In this document: positions 51,369 through 59,661 of the stretch, piece after piece
Numbering within the stretch: position 1 is the first letter of the stretch
Layout: every line of letters starts with the position of its first letter
Assembly: GCA_934476675.1 (NCBI GenBank)
Contig: CAKSOE010000002.1
Span: 62,001-126,000 of the forward strand
Direction of reading: 5' to 3'
DNA: 64,000 bases
Source: an uncultured Clostridia bacterium
GTDB taxonomy: Bacteria > Bacillota > Clostridia > UBA1381
The notes under the pieces: model-generated
Databases searched by the model: none
Seen by the model: only the letters and a program-made list of their open reading frames with translations
Told to the model about the DNA's origin: nothing
Position numbers and translations under genes: made by a program

Positions 51369-52916
51369 ATGGGAACAGTTGATAAGCTGACAGAGCTTCA
51401 ATACCGCAGAAGCGTAATAGAGCAGGGCGGCGGCGAGGCGGAAATAAAAAAGCAGCATGATGCAAAGAAGCTCACTGCCCGTGAGAGAATAAACGCTCTT
51501 ACGGACGATGGCAGTTTTGTTGAAATTGACGCTTTTGTAACGCACAGAGCTGTTGAATACGGCATGGACTGCACGGAAGCTCCCGGTGAGGGTGTTGTGG
51601 CGGGCTACGGTACGGTTGACGGCCGTCCGGTATATGTATATGCGCAGGATTTCACAGCGCTTGGCGGTTCTGTCGGAGAAATGCATTCTAAGAAAATATG
51701 CAAGGTAATGGATATGGCGGCAAAGACCGGTACGCCCGTTATCGGAATAAGCGACAGCAGCGGCGCGAGAATCCAGGAGGGAACGGACGCTCTTGCAGGC
51801 TTGGGAGAGATTCTGTACAGAAACACTCTTAACAGCGGTGTTGTTCCGCAGATTTCCGTTGTAATGGGAACGTGCGCAGGAGCGGCAGCTGCATCGGCGG
51901 CTTTGTCGGATTTCGTGTTTATGGTAGAAAACACCGGAAAAATGTTTATGACGGGTCCGCAGGTGATTGAGAATGCAACCGGAGAAAAGGTTGACGCAGC
52001 GGCTTTCGGTGGCGCTGATGTTCACAGTGAAAAGTCAGGCGAGGTTGATTTTAAGGCTGCAAATGATGAAGAATGTATTGCAAAAGTACGTGAGTTGCTT
52101 TCATTTCTGCCGTCAAACAACCTTGAAGAAACACCATATGTTCCGGCTGATGATATAAATAGAGTTTCGGAGCAGCTTACGGCGATTGTTCCCGATGATA
52201 CAACGGCAGCGTACGATGTTCGCGGCGTAATTGCGGAAATTGCGGATAACGGCGCTTTTATGGAAGTTCAGAAAGATTTTGCACAGAATATGGTGATCGG
52301 ATTTGCAAGAATGAACGGCTTGACCGTTGGTATAGCGGCAAATCAGCCTGCGGTTAATGATGGTCTTATTGATACATACGCAGCTGAAAAAGCAGCAAGA
52401 TTCGTACGTTTTTGCGATTCCTTCAATATTCCGGTAGTTACGTTTACGGACTCCGAAGGCTTTGCCGCAAGCAAGGCGCAGGAGGAAAGCGGACTTATAA
52501 GCAGCAGCGCAAAGCTTATCTATGCTTTTGCTGAGGCAACAGTTCCGAAAGTTAACGTTATAATAAGAAAGGCTTACGGCAGTGCGTATATTGCAATGAA
52601 TTCAAAGAATATCGGCGCCGATATGGTTCTGGCATGGCCTACGGCGGAAATTGCGGTTATGAATCCGGACGGAGCGGCAAATATTCTGTTTAAAGACAGC
52701 TTAAAGAACAGCAGTGAGCCGATGTCGGATAGAGAGGAAAAGGTTCAGGAATACAAAAACAAAGCGGCATCTCCGTTTGAAGCGGCAAAGCGGGGTTATG
52801 TAGACGATGTGATTGAACCGGATTCCACAAGACCGAGAATTATTGCGGCACTGCAGATGCTTGAAGCAAAGAGGGAAGCAAGACCGGCTAAAAAGCACGG
52901 AAATATTCCCGTGTGA
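51369..52916 (+). CDS. mmdA: Methylmalonyl-CoA decarboxylase / acyl-CoA carboxyltransferase alpha subunit
   Basis: The 515-residue protein is a two-domain crotonase-fold carboxyltransferase: KLTARERINALTDDGSF, GVVAGYGTVDGRPVYVYAQD, GISDSSGARIQEG, GTCAGAAAASAALSDF, and a C-terminal half with RKAYGSAYIAMNSK. It moves CO2 from a malonyl- or methylmalonyl-CoA to carrier biotin. ATG 51369 follows CGGAGGG; the frame open from 51273 is leader. The next three genes encode the other pump subunits. Substrate choice between methylmalonyl-CoA and malonyl-CoA is inferred. Confidence 0.9.
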   Translation: MGTVDKLTELQYRRSVIEQGGGEAEIKKQHDAKKLTARERINALTDDGSFVEIDAFVTHRAVEYGMDCTEAPGEGVVAGYGTVDGRPVYVYAQDFTALGGSVGEMHSKKICKVMDMAAKTGTPVIGISDSSGARIQEGTDALAGLGEILYRNTLNSGVVPQISVVMGTCAGAAAASAALSDFVFMVENTGKMFMTGPQVIENATGEKVDAAAFGGADVHSEKSGEVDFKAANDEECIAKVRELLSFLPSNNLEETPYVPADDINRVSEQLTAIVPDDTTAAYDVRGVIAEIADNGAFMEVQKDFAQNMVIGFARMNGLTVGIAANQPAVNDGLIDTYAAEKAARFVRFCDSFNIPVVTFTDSEGFAASKAQEESGLISSSAKLIYAFAEATVPKVNVIIRKAYGSAYIAMNSKNIGADMVLAWPTAEIAVMNPDGAANILFKDSLKNSSEPMSDREEKVQEYKNKAASPFEAAKRGYVDDVIEPDSTRPRIIAALQMLEAKREARPAKKHGNIPV

Positions 52917-52947
52917 CATATAAAACCTGCGAAAGGAGATACCTAAA

Positions 52948-53343
52948 ATGAATATATCGGAAGCACTGAGAACAGGACAGGGAATAACCCTCAGCGAGGC
53001 GCTCTCAATGGGCGGTCTTACAACAGGTATGGGACTTACAATCGTATTTTCCGTACTGATTATACTGATGCTCGTATTAATGCTTTTTAAAGTTATTTTC
53101 TATAAGGAAGATAAAGACGATAAAAAAAAAAGGACAATAATTGAAGAAACTGCTCCGGCAGCAGAGGTTGTAACGGAACCTGCCGATGACAGCGAGCTGA
53201 TAGCGGTTTTGACCGCGGCAGTTGCGGCAAGCCTGCAAACCTCAACATATAAGCTTAAAATTATGTCTTACAGACGTGTTGATAACAAAAGACCGGCATG
53301 GAGCAAAGCCGGAATTAATGAGAATATTAACAGCAGATTTTAA
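52948..53343 (+). CDS. OadG-like small membrane subunit (delta)
   Basis: The 131-residue protein has one membrane helix at about 30-52 (MGLTIVFSVLIILMLVLML) and a charged, Ala/Pro-rich tail, the layout of OadG/MmdD subunits that hold the decarboxylase complex at the membrane. The tail ends with RRVDNKRPAWSKAGINEN, a typical conserved end. AAAGGAG precedes the start. Confidence 0.85.
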   Translation: MNISEALRTGQGITLSEALSMGGLTTGMGLTIVFSVLIILMLVLMLFKVIFYKEDKDDKKKRTIIEETAPAAEVVTEPADDSELIAVLTAAVAASLQTSTYKLKIMSYRRVDNKRPAWSKAGINENINSRF

Positions 53344-53382
53344 GTGCGGTTTTGTGCTATTGCACGGAAAGGAATGGAAATA

Positions 53383-53778
53383 ATGAGAAAGTTTAATATA
53401 ACAGTAAACGGAAATACATATGAAGTTGATGTCGAGGAGATAGGCGGCACAGCAGCGGCAGCGGCTCCCGTACAGCCTGCCGCTCCTACGGTTTCGGCAG
53501 CGCCTAAGGCAGCTCCGGCTCCTGTTAAAGCGGCGCCCGCACCGAAAGCGGCAGCTCCGGCAGGTGCGCAGACCGTAAAGGTTCCGATGCCGGGAACTAT
53601 CGTGTCGATTAAGGTAAATGTAGGCGATAAGGTTGCACCGGATACATTGGTTGCGGTTTTGGAAGCTATGAAAATGGAAAATGAAATATTTGCCGGCGTT
53701 GAAGGTACGGTCGCATCGGTTAACCTGGCGGCAGGCGACAGCGTAAACAGCGGCGATGTTATTATCTCTGTAAACTGA
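53383..53778 (+). CDS. Biotin carboxyl carrier protein (gamma subunit)
   Basis: The 131-residue protein has an N-terminal beta segment, an Ala/Pro linker (about 28-65) rich in APKAAPA-type repeats, and a biotinyl domain with the attachment site EAMKMENE. It ferries the carboxyl group between carboxyltransferase and the membrane decarboxylase. ATG 53383 is taken on spacing; ATG 53374 is possible. Confidence 0.93.
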   Translation: MRKFNITVNGNTYEVDVEEIGGTAAAAAPVQPAAPTVSAAPKAAPAPVKAAPAPKAAAPAGAQTVKVPMPGTIVSIKVNVGDKVAPDTLVAVLEAMKMENEIFAGVEGTVASVNLAAGDSVNSGDVIISVN

Positions 53779-53812
53779 TCCGCAGAGAATGTTAAGAAAG
53801 TGGTGATAGAAA

Positions 53813-55057
53813 GTGTTACAGAGTTTGATTAATTTTTTGGACAATACGGGATTTGCCGCTATGTTCCAGGACGGCGGTGTGAATGCGTTGAAAATAGTAA
53901 TCATGATTGCTATTGCGTGTCTGCTTTTGTATCTTGCAATTGTAAAGAAGTTTGAACCGTTATTGCTTTTGCCGATTGCGTTCGGTATGCTTCTTACGAA
54001 TCTGCCGGTGCTTAAAGATTCGGCGGCAATAATGATGCACACCGAATGGTTTACCGACGCTCAGTATATGATAGACGGACATTATCTGGATGTAGGTAAA
54101 ATTTGCCGTGAGGGCGGTCTTTTGGACTTGCTTTATCTCGGCGTTAAGCTGGGTATTTATCCGCCGCTTATATTTGTCGGTATAGGCTGTATGACAGACT
54201 TCGGTCCGCTGATTGCAAACCCAAAGAGTATTCTTTTGGGAGCTGCGGCACAGTTTGGTGTATTCTTCACATTCGTAGGTGCGCTTGTTCTTTCGGCTCT
54301 TATCCCATCTCTCGGTTTCGGAGTTAAAGAGGCTGCTTCAATCGGTATTATCGGCGGTGCGGACGGCCCGACGGCAATATACGTAACAAAATCACTCGCT
54401 CCGGCATTGCTCCCTGCAATAGCGGTTGCGGCATATTCATATATGGCGCTTATTCCGGTTATTCAGCCTCCGATTATGAAACTGATGACCACGAAAAAGA
54501 TGAGATGTACGGTTATGGAACAGTTAAGACCTGTTTCAAAAACAGAAAAAATACTTTTCCCGATAGTTGTTACAATCGTTGTAGGATTGATTATTCCCGA
54601 TGCGGTTTCGCTGGTTGGCTGCCTTATGCTGGGTAATATCCTGAAAGAATCCGGCGTATGTGACAGACTGGCAAAAACAGCACAGAACGAGCTTATGAAT
54701 ATTATTACAATATTCCTTGGCGTTACTGTCGGCGCGACAGCAACCGCATCAAACTTCCTTAGCGGTCAGACTATATTTATTATAGTTCTCGGTTTGGTGG
54801 CATTCTGCTTCTCAACAGCCGGAGGATTGTTCCTGGGCGACATTATGTACTGGGTAACGGGCGGAAAAGTTAATCCGCTTATCGGTTCGGCAGGCGTAAG
54901 CGCCGTGCCTATGGCGGCGAGAGTATCACAGGTTGTCGGACAGAAAGAAAATCCCACAAACTTCCTTTTGATGCACGCTATGGGACCTAACGTTGCGGGA
55001 GTTATCGGATCTGCCGTTGCGGCAGGCGTGTTCCTGTCAATGTTTAACGGTATTTGA
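53813..55057 (+). CDS. Sodium-pumping decarboxylase beta subunit (OadB/MmdB)
   Basis: The 414-residue membrane protein has about eleven helices and the family's LLDLLYLGVKLGIYPPLIF, GVGAMTDFGP-like GIGCMTDFGPLI (the Asp of the Na+ site), IGIIGGADGPTAIY and NPTNFLLMHAMGPNVAGVIG. It decarboxylates carboxybiotin and exports Na+. It begins at GTG 53813. Confidence 0.95.
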   Translation: MLQSLINFLDNTGFAAMFQDGGVNALKIVIMIAIACLLLYLAIVKKFEPLLLLPIAFGMLLTNLPVLKDSAAIMMHTEWFTDAQYMIDGHYLDVGKICREGGLLDLLYLGVKLGIYPPLIFVGIGCMTDFGPLIANPKSILLGAAAQFGVFFTFVGALVLSALIPSLGFGVKEAASIGIIGGADGPTAIYVTKSLAPALLPAIAVAAYSYMALIPVIQPPIMKLMTTKKMRCTVMEQLRPVSKTEKILFPIVVTIVVGLIIPDAVSLVGCLMLGNILKESGVCDRLAKTAQNELMNIITIFLGVTVGATATASNFLSGQTIFIIVLGLVAFCFSTAGGLFLGDIMYWVTGGKVNPLIGSAGVSAVPMAARVSQVVGQKENPTNFLLMHAMGPNVAGVIGSAVAAGVFLSMFNGI

Positions 55058-55091
55058 TTACATACATGGAATTTTAAAGGAGTGAAGATAA

Positions 55092-56501
55092 ATGGCAAAG
55101 GGAAGTAAAGCAGTAGGAATTACGGAAACAGTCCTCCGTGACGCCCACCAGTCGCTTATTGCGACAAGAATGAGCACAGAGGAAATGCTTCCGATAGTTG
55201 AAAAACTGGATGATATAGGTTATCACTCGCTTGAAGCATGGGGTGGAGCGACCTTTGATTCTTGCTTGAGATTTCTGCACGAAGATCCGTGGGACAGACT
55301 CAGAAAAATAAAAGACAGAGCAAAGAAAACACCGTTGCAGATGCTTTTCAGAGGTCAGAATATTTTAGGATACAGACACTATGCCGACGATATAGTTGAG
55401 TATTTTGTTCAGAAATCAATTGCAAACGGAGTTGATATTTTAAGAATATTTGACGCTTTAAACGATGTCAGAAACTTAAAATGTGCAATTGATGCCTGCA
55501 AAAAGGAAAAAGGACACTGCCAGGCAGCGTTATCATATACTATCGGCGGTCCGCATACAACAGAATCTTTTGTAAAGCTCGGCAAGCAGCTTGAAGAAAT
55601 GGGTGCGGATTCATTGTGCATCAAAGATATGGCAGGACTGCTTTTGCCGTATACAACATATGAGCTTGTAAAGGCTCTTAAAGAAACCGTAAAGATACCT
55701 GTTCAGCTGCATACGCATTATACAAGCGGTGAAGCGTCAATGGTATACTTAAAAGCTATTGAAGCAGGCGTTGACGTAATCGACTGTGCAATGTCACCGT
55801 TGGCTATGGGAACATCACAGCCGCCGACAGAACCGATTGTTGCAGCATTGCAGGGAACAGAATATGACACGGGCTACGACCTTGACAAGCTTATTGAAAT
55901 AAGTGATTATTTCAGACCGTTAAGAGAAAAATACATTGAGGACGGTCTTATGAGCACAAAGGTAATGGGCGTAAATGTAAACACGTTAAAATACCAGGTA
56001 CCGGGCGGAATGCTTTCAAACCTTGTGTCGCAGCTTAAACAGCAGCATGCAGAGGATAAATACGAGGCGGTTCTGGAAGAAGTGCCGAGAGTACGTGAAG
56101 ATATGGGATTCCCGCCGCTTGTTACACCGTCATCGCAGATTGTCGGTACTCAGGCTGTTTTGAACGTGCTTATGGGCGAACGTTATAAGATGATTACAAA
56201 AGAAACAAAGGGTATAGTAAGAGGCGAATACGGTAAAACCCCGGTACCCATTAAACCTGAGATTGTTAAAAAGATTATCGGTGATGAAAAGCAGATTACC
56301 TGCCGTCCGGCTGATCTTTTGAAACCCGAATTGGAGAATATGCGCAAGGAATGTGCGGAATGGATACGACAGGAGGAGGATGTGCTGTCATATGCACTCT
56401 TCGGTCAGGTTGCTGTTGACTTCTTTAAGTACAGAGAAGCAAAGCTTGACAAAGTGGATAATTCTGTTCTGGACAGAGAAAATAAAGCATATCCCGTTTG
56501 A
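55092..56501 (+). CDS. Oxaloacetate decarboxylase alpha / pyruvate carboxylase B-type carboxyltransferase
   Basis: The 469-residue protein has the DRE-TIM carboxyltransferase domain: TETVLRDAHQSLIATRM, LEAWGGATFDSCLRFL, RGQNILGYRHYADD, KDMAGLLLP, LHTHYTSGEASM and the Lys in that region, then the PYC_OADA domain. There is no C-terminal biotinyl domain, so it must use the separate carrier encoded two genes upstream. It should decarboxylate oxaloacetate or form it from pyruvate. Confidence 0.93.
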   Translation: MAKGSKAVGITETVLRDAHQSLIATRMSTEEMLPIVEKLDDIGYHSLEAWGGATFDSCLRFLHEDPWDRLRKIKDRAKKTPLQMLFRGQNILGYRHYADDIVEYFVQKSIANGVDILRIFDALNDVRNLKCAIDACKKEKGHCQAALSYTIGGPHTTESFVKLGKQLEEMGADSLCIKDMAGLLLPYTTYELVKALKETVKIPVQLHTHYTSGEASMVYLKAIEAGVDVIDCAMSPLAMGTSQPPTEPIVAALQGTEYDTGYDLDKLIEISDYFRPLREKYIEDGLMSTKVMGVNVNTLKYQVPGGMLSNLVSQLKQQHAEDKYEAVLEEVPRVREDMGFPPLVTPSSQIVGTQAVLNVLMGERYKMITKETKGIVRGEYGKTPVPIKPEIVKKIIGDEKQITCRPADLLKPELENMRKECAEWIRQEEDVLSYALFGQVAVDFFKYREAKLDKVDNSVLDRENKAYPV

Positions 56502-56564
56502 TTGAATTAAAAGGGGGTTGTTGCACTAAGCGACAGCCCCGTTTGCGTAGTAAGGAGTGATTAT

Positions 56565-57353
56565 ATGAAAGTCGGATTTATCGGAAGCGGAAATATGTGC
56601 GGCGCTATTGTTGACGGCATGATAAAAAGCGGATATTCCGAAAATGACATTACTGTTTCGGGAGTTGATACAGAACAGCTTGATGTGTTTATGCGGCAAT
56701 ACGGCGTCATAACATCAACGGATAATGCAGCTGTAACAGCAGATTCCGATATTGTATTTTTATGTGTTAAGCCGAATGTTATATACACTGTAATAGACGA
56801 AATCAAGGACTATACCGATAACACAATCGTGGTGTCCATTGCGGCGGGACAGTCAATTGAAAGGCTGAATAATGCTTTCAAAAAGAAAGTAAAGCTAATA
56901 CGCCTTATGCCAAATACTCCGGCGCTGGTAGGTGCGGGAATGACAGCTATAACGCCGGGCGAGGGCGTAAGTGATGAAGATGTTGCAACTGTTAAGAAAA
57001 TCCTTGACAGTTTCGGAAAATCAGAAATCGTTCCCGAAAAACTTATGGACGCTGTAACGGCAGTCAGCGGCTCATCTCCCGCATATGTTTTTATGTTTAT
57101 AGAAGCAATGGCTGACGCAGCGGTAATGGGCGGAATGCCGAGGAAACAGGCGTATACATTTGCTGCGCAGGCGGTAATGGGCAGCGCTAAGCTGGCGCTT
57201 GAAACAGGTTTGTGTCCGGCGGCTTTAAAAGATATGGTATGTTCGCCGGCAGGAACGACTATTGACGCGGTTGCATCACTTGAAAGAAGCGGATTTCGCA
57301 GTGCTGTAATCGACGCAATGAAGGCTTGCATGGATAAATCAAAAAGTATGTAA
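56565..57353 (+). CDS. proC: Pyrroline-5-carboxylate reductase
   Basis: The 262-residue protein has VGFIGSGNMCGAIVDGM (NADPH site), FLCVKPNV, RLMPNTPALVGAGMTAI and AVSGSSPAYVFMFIEAMADA, the ProC signatures. It makes proline from pyrroline-5-carboxylate. GGAGTG precedes it. It lies downstream of the decarboxylase genes with 63 bases between, so it may share their transcript. No proA or proB is in the window. Confidence 0.95.
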   Translation: MKVGFIGSGNMCGAIVDGMIKSGYSENDITVSGVDTEQLDVFMRQYGVITSTDNAAVTADSDIVFLCVKPNVIYTVIDEIKDYTDNTIVVSIAAGQSIERLNNAFKKKVKLIRLMPNTPALVGAGMTAITPGEGVSDEDVATVKKILDSFGKSEIVPEKLMDAVTAVSGSSPAYVFMFIEAMADAAVMGGMPRKQAYTFAAQAVMGSAKLALETGLCPAALKDMVCSPAGTTIDAVASLERSGFRSAVIDAMKACMDKSKSM

Positions 57354-57360
57354 CGGATAA

Positions 57361-57393
57361 AAAAGAACTGCGGCAAATTTACGCAGTTCTTTT
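57361..57393 (+). terminator. Rho-independent terminator after proC
   Basis: AAAAGAACTGCG (57361-57372) and CGCAGTTCTTTT (57382-57393) form a 12-bp stem with a 9-base loop. Confidence 0.85.
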
Positions 57394-57810
57394 ATAAATG
57401 AATGTAACAATGCATAAGACAATGTCACATTTATTATACAATGTAAATTACCGATATTCAAGAGGTAATAAATGTTTTTTACACAAATACAATATTTTGT
57501 AATAAAATAAACAAAAAATATTATAAATATCAAAAAAAATAGGAATATAGCCGAAATAGGAAACTGTTTTGTATTCATGTTTATAAAAGTATATGAGATG
57601 GACAATTTTATAAATGAAATTAACGGCTATATTACTTGGCATAATACAAAATGTATAAAACAGTCGCCGAGATATATGAGTCCTGTTGAGAGCAGGCAAT
57701 TTTTTGATTAGTAACATGAAACAGTCCAAGAATATGTCCGCGTCCCTCAATTTTGGTTTTGCACAAAATTGAGGGACGCCTTCTTAAAAATCTTCTGACG
57801 CGGCTTTTTA
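57394..57810. other. Gene-poor stretch with a long hairpin
   Basis: AT-rich with no gene I can support. At 57740-57779 GCGTCCCTCAATTTT and AAAATTGAGGGACGC form a perfect 15-bp stem with a 10-base loop. It lies just past the end of the minus-strand CNNM gene but has no T-run. Confidence 0.55.
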
Positions 57811-59058
57811 TTATACTTTTGTTTCTTCTTTTGTTTCTTCAAGCTCCTTAACGCTTATTTGCTCCACCCGATGACCCTCAACAGCCAAAATTCTGACAGA
57901 CAGATTACCGTATTCAAAGTAATCGCCTCTTTCGGGAATTTTCCCGAGCTGCTCTGACAGCCAGCCGCTGAGACTTACCATCTCGGTTTCATCGGAGATC
58001 CCGAAAAATTCGCAGAAATCTTCAAAATCCACCGAAGCGTCAACCCGATATGTATTTTCGCCGGTTTTCTTAAAAAACTCGCTTACCTCGTCGTGCTCAT
58101 CCCATATTTCGCCGACAAGCTCCTCCAAAATATCCTCCATGGTAACAATTCCGTATGTACCGCCATATTCATCAAGCACTACCGCAATATGCGATTTTTC
58201 CTTTTGCAGCTTCTTTAAAAGCTCGTTTATATTTTCGTTCTGCATAACAAAAATCGCAGGCGTAATAATACTTGTAAGCTTCTTTTCCGTAATTCCTCTG
58301 CCGGTATAAAAATCCTTCTGATGAAGCACTCCAACGATTTTATCAATATTCCCCTCATACACAAGCAATCTGGAAAACTTTGTTTGACGGAACATATCCG
58401 CAATTTCCTCTTTTGTTGCCGTAATCGGAACAGCTGCCAAATCCACCCTATGCGTAAGAATCTGCTCTGCATCACGTTCGGTAAATTCAATGGCATTCTT
58501 TAAAAGCTCACTTTCAGAACGGTCTATACTTCCTTCCTGCTGTACTTCTTCGACCAGCATTAAAAGTTCTTCTTGTGACATTTTTGAATTATTTTCAAGC
58601 TTTAAAAGCTTTGCCACAAATTTCTTCCATAGTGAAAATAACAAATTCAGTGGCTTTAAAATCCATATAAATACATTTATCAGCGGCGCTGAAAACGTTG
58701 CAAACCGCTCCGGACAATCCTTTGCGATACTTTTAGGCGTAATTTCTCCGAATATCAGAACCACAACCGTAACAACTACCGTTGAAATTGTAGCGCCGAC
58801 ATCACCGTAATGCCGCACAAACATAACCGTTCCAAGCGAGGCCGCCGCAATGTTTACAACATTGTTCCCTATAAGTATTGTAGAAATAAGCTTATCGTAT
58901 TTTTCCGACAAGCGGTATGCCAAAGTTGCTTTTGGATTTCCTTTTTCTGCCATGGTCTTTATTCTCGTTCGGTTCATCGACGAAAACGCTGTTTCCGTTG
59001 CGGAAAAGTATGCTGACATCAAGACCAAAAACGCCATAATAATTAAATCATTAATCAT
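57811..59058 (-). CDS. CNNM/HlyC (CorC) family transporter
   Basis: The 415-residue protein has a DUF21 membrane domain (SAYFSATETAFSSMNRTRIK, FGEITPKSIAKDCPE), two CBS domains (about 205-325; SRLLVYEGN, KSHIAVVLDEYGGTYGIVT) and a C-terminal CorC_HlyC domain. The family exports or balances Mg2+ and Co2+ and binds ATP-Mg at the CBS pair; names such as hemolysin are historical. It has a promoter at 59231-59260 and a short ORF in its leader. Confidence 0.92.
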   Translation of the reverse strand: MINDLIIMAFLVLMSAYFSATETAFSSMNRTRIKTMAEKGNPKATLAYRLSEKYDKLISTILIGNNVVNIAAASLGTVMFVRHYGDVGATISTVVVTVVVLIFGEITPKSIAKDCPERFATFSAPLINVFIWILKPLNLLFSLWKKFVAKLLKLENNSKMSQEELLMLVEEVQQEGSIDRSESELLKNAIEFTERDAEQILTHRVDLAAVPITATKEEIADMFRQTKFSRLLVYEGNIDKIVGVLHQKDFYTGRGITEKKLTSIITPAIFVMQNENINELLKKLQKEKSHIAVVLDEYGGTYGIVTMEDILEELVGEIWDEHDEVSEFFKKTGENTYRVDASVDFEDFCEFFGISDETEMVSLSGWLSEQLGKIPERGDYFEYGNLSVRILAVEGHRVEQISVKELEETKEETKV

Positions 59059-59107
59059 TGCAATCTCCTTCTGTTTTTTTTATTATGATTTGTCTGTTAA
59101 AAACACA

Positions 59108-59197
59108 TCACATACGCAGTACTGTTTTTGTCATGCGCAGAAAGAAAATGCAGTAATTATAATTACCGTTATCACTGTCGCCATTGTCACTGTCCAT
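59108..59197 (-). CDS. Small leader ORF upstream of the CNNM gene
   Basis: A 29-codon frame with a perfect AGGAGG 10 bases upstream of ATG 59197, about 34 bases after the -10 box. The peptide begins MDSDNGDSDNGNYNY and is thus very acidic at first. A second overlapping frame (GTG 59190 to 59131) would give the hydrophobic MATVITVIIITAFSFCA end. Which one is translated cannot be told. It ends 49 bases before the transporter gene. Confidence 0.4.
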   Translation of the reverse strand: MDSDNGDSDNGNYNYCIFFLRMTKTVLRM

Positions 59198-59230
59198 ACA
59201 AAAATTACCTCCTAATTAAATATTACTATC

Positions 59231-59260
59231 ATTATACACTATAAATACTCAATAAGTCAA
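59231..59260 (-). promoter_or_regulatory. Promoter of the CNNM gene and its leader
   Basis: On the minus strand TTGACT (59255-59260), an 18-base spacer and TATAAT (59231-59236). Confidence 0.8.
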
Positions 59261-59624
59261 GAAATTTTTATTATACTGTAAATGAAACTGTGAAAATAAA
59301 CAATAATGAAATTGATGATTCAGAACCCGGTGTTCGGGTTGTTAAGCAAATTGACGGAGATATACGAAACGGAATTGCAATAGTATGTGCTGATTTTATC
59401 TATAGATATATGTGCAGTCAGCGTATTTTATATACCCAACAAGATTGTCGGCGGCATTATTTGTTTCATTATTTTCGGTTAATTGGATTATACATAAACT
59501 TAATATATCAAAACTGGCGTTTGTTGTGACAGCAAACGGCTGTGATATCAGCAGAAACCTGACATCACAGTCACCGCAAGATGTTACGGTTGTAAATGCA
59601 GCCGGAGGATATACAGGAAAACTA
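59261..59624. other. Stretch with short broken frames
   Basis: A + frame starting at 59290 with VKINNNEIDDSEPGVRVVKQ and another ending near 59624 with NAAGGYTGK look vaguely protein-like, but neither has a ribosome site and they break into each other. It may be a decayed surface-protein gene. I do not recognise it. Confidence 0.3.
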
Positions 59625-59654
59625 CAGTCTGAGGCAATCAGTATCTGATTGCCT
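59625..59654. repeat. Palindromic intergenic repeat, truncated copy
   Basis: Thirty bases identical to the palindrome at 18685-18723, from CAGTCTGAGG through the TAT loop to CTGATTGCCT. The last part of the right arm is missing, leaving a 10-bp stem. It lies 7 bases past the stop of the Na/Pi gene. Confidence 0.85.
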
Positions 59655-59661
59655 ATAATAA

